Positions 7,105 through 7,332 of a DNA stretch of 7,332 nucleotides are shown here, piece by piece. The notes under the pieces are model-generated. The model was given only the letters and a program-made list of their open reading frames with translations, searched no databases and was not told the DNA's origin. Position 1 is the first letter of the stretch, and the number at the start of each line of letters is the position of its first letter. The position numbers and the translations under genes were made by a program. Source of the stretch: Fusobacteriales bacterium (GTDB lineage: Bacteria; Fusobacteriota; Fusobacteriia; Fusobacteriales; Leptotrichiaceae); contig JAITVW010000131.1 in assembly GCA_031285605.1 (NCBI GenBank), forward strand, positions 1 through 7,332, in the 5' to 3' direction.

Positions 7105-7128
7105 CAACATTTTTTAAAATGTTGGCAA
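7101..7128. repeat. Perfect 13-bp inverted repeat abutting the integrase stop codon
   Basis: TTGCCAACATTTT (7101-7113) and AAAATGTTGGCAA (7116-7128) are exact reverse complements with only TT between them, and the right arm touches the stop codon of the integrase gene (7129-7131). In the integrase transcript it would be a strong hairpin, but it is followed by AGCGTAAGC and not a U-run, so it is not a standard intrinsic terminator in that direction. On the plus strand an A/T stretch ending in seven T follows after 6 bases. It could be an RNA-stabilising hairpin, a terminator of leftover plus-strand transcription, or part of the element's attachment region. Confidence 0.75.
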
Positions 7129-7332
7129 TTAAAATTTTTTTATGATGTCAAGCGTGTCGTCCTCTATTTTGCTTGTGACGTGTGTATAAATATTTAGGGT
7201 AGTCTTTATATCTCCATGCCCTAATCTTTGTTGTACAGCTTTAATATTCGCTCCTGATTCGATCAGCCAAGTGGCATGTGTATGCCTTAGTGCATGAATC
7301 GGAGAATGTATCTTTATATGTTTTTTTACAAT
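7129..7332 (-). CDS. Tyrosine recombinase / phage-type integrase, C-terminal part
   Basis: The last 67 residues of a site-specific integrase are in the window; the rest lies to the right. Within the visible part, [10 protein letters not shown] supplies the catalytic His (H13) and Arg (R16), LGHGDIKTT supplies the second His (H39), and NIYTHV supplies the nucleophile Tyr (Y49). These make up the C-terminal half of the R-K-H-R-H-Y active site. The wording is typical of integrases from temperate phages and integrative conjugative elements of Gram-positive-like hosts, rather than XerC/XerD of the cell itself, though this is judged from a short piece. The frame ends in a normal C-terminal helix (about 55-67) and TAA, with no sign of damage. 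Reading toward the HTH gene, it is followed at once by a perfect palindrome. Its presence implies an integrated mobile element whose boundary is nearby. Confidence 0.93.
   Translation of the reverse strand: MVKKHIKIHSPIHALRHTHATWLIESGANIKAVQQRLGHGDIKTTLNIYTHVTSKIEDDTLDIIKKF

Noticed and set aside
6297..7128. tRNA gene or CRISPR array as integration target or accessory system
   Set aside because: No cloverleaf-like sequence, no tRNA 3' end and no regularly spaced long repeats are visible.

Overview
The window looks like chromosomal DNA of a low-GC bacterium with an outer membrane, with the end of a mobile element at its right edge. I infer Fusobacteriota, probably the Leptotrichia/Sebaldella group. 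The reasons are the very A/T-rich DNA, arginine encoded almost entirely by AGA, strong AAGGAG ribosome-binding sites, and a large outer-membrane-type beta-barrel gene beside Firmicute-like housekeeping genes. No rRNA or other marker in the window confirms this.

Left part (1-4780), plus strand. The 3' part of a very long cysteine-free beta-barrel protein gene, LptD/OstA-like and cut by the window edge, is followed after 17 bases by thrS (threonyl-tRNA synthetase). The spacing suggests one transcript. It ends at a clear intrinsic terminator at 4752-4780. No T-box leader lies in front of thrS.

Middle (4781-6375). A leader of about 190 bases holds several short repeats, a two-codon start-stop ORF behind its own Shine-Dalgarno sequence, and a weak candidate promoter. 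It leads to a complete PIN-PhoH fusion gene (predicted RNase plus ATPase/helicase). A 12-bp bidirectional terminator separates this gene from the convergent gene to its right, and the stop codon of that gene lies inside the terminator stem.

Right part (6367-7332), minus strand. A 194-residue protein has an N-terminal excisionase/MerR-type helix-turn-helix, a long and very regular coiled coil, and a basic tail. Its layout resembles the chromosome-anchoring protein RacA, although no homology is shown. It has a near-consensus promoter overlapped by a palindrome. Upstream of it are helically phased TTTGC repeats and a perfect 13-bp palindrome abutting the stop codon of a tyrosine-recombinase (integrase) gene. 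Only the last 67 codons of the integrase are inside the window, but they carry the H-R-H-Y catalytic residues. A prophage or integrative element therefore probably borders the housekeeping genes here.

The beta-barrel, ThrS and PhoH genes show no functional link beyond position. The least explained stretch is 6952-7128 together with the helix-turn-helix/coiled-coil gene.
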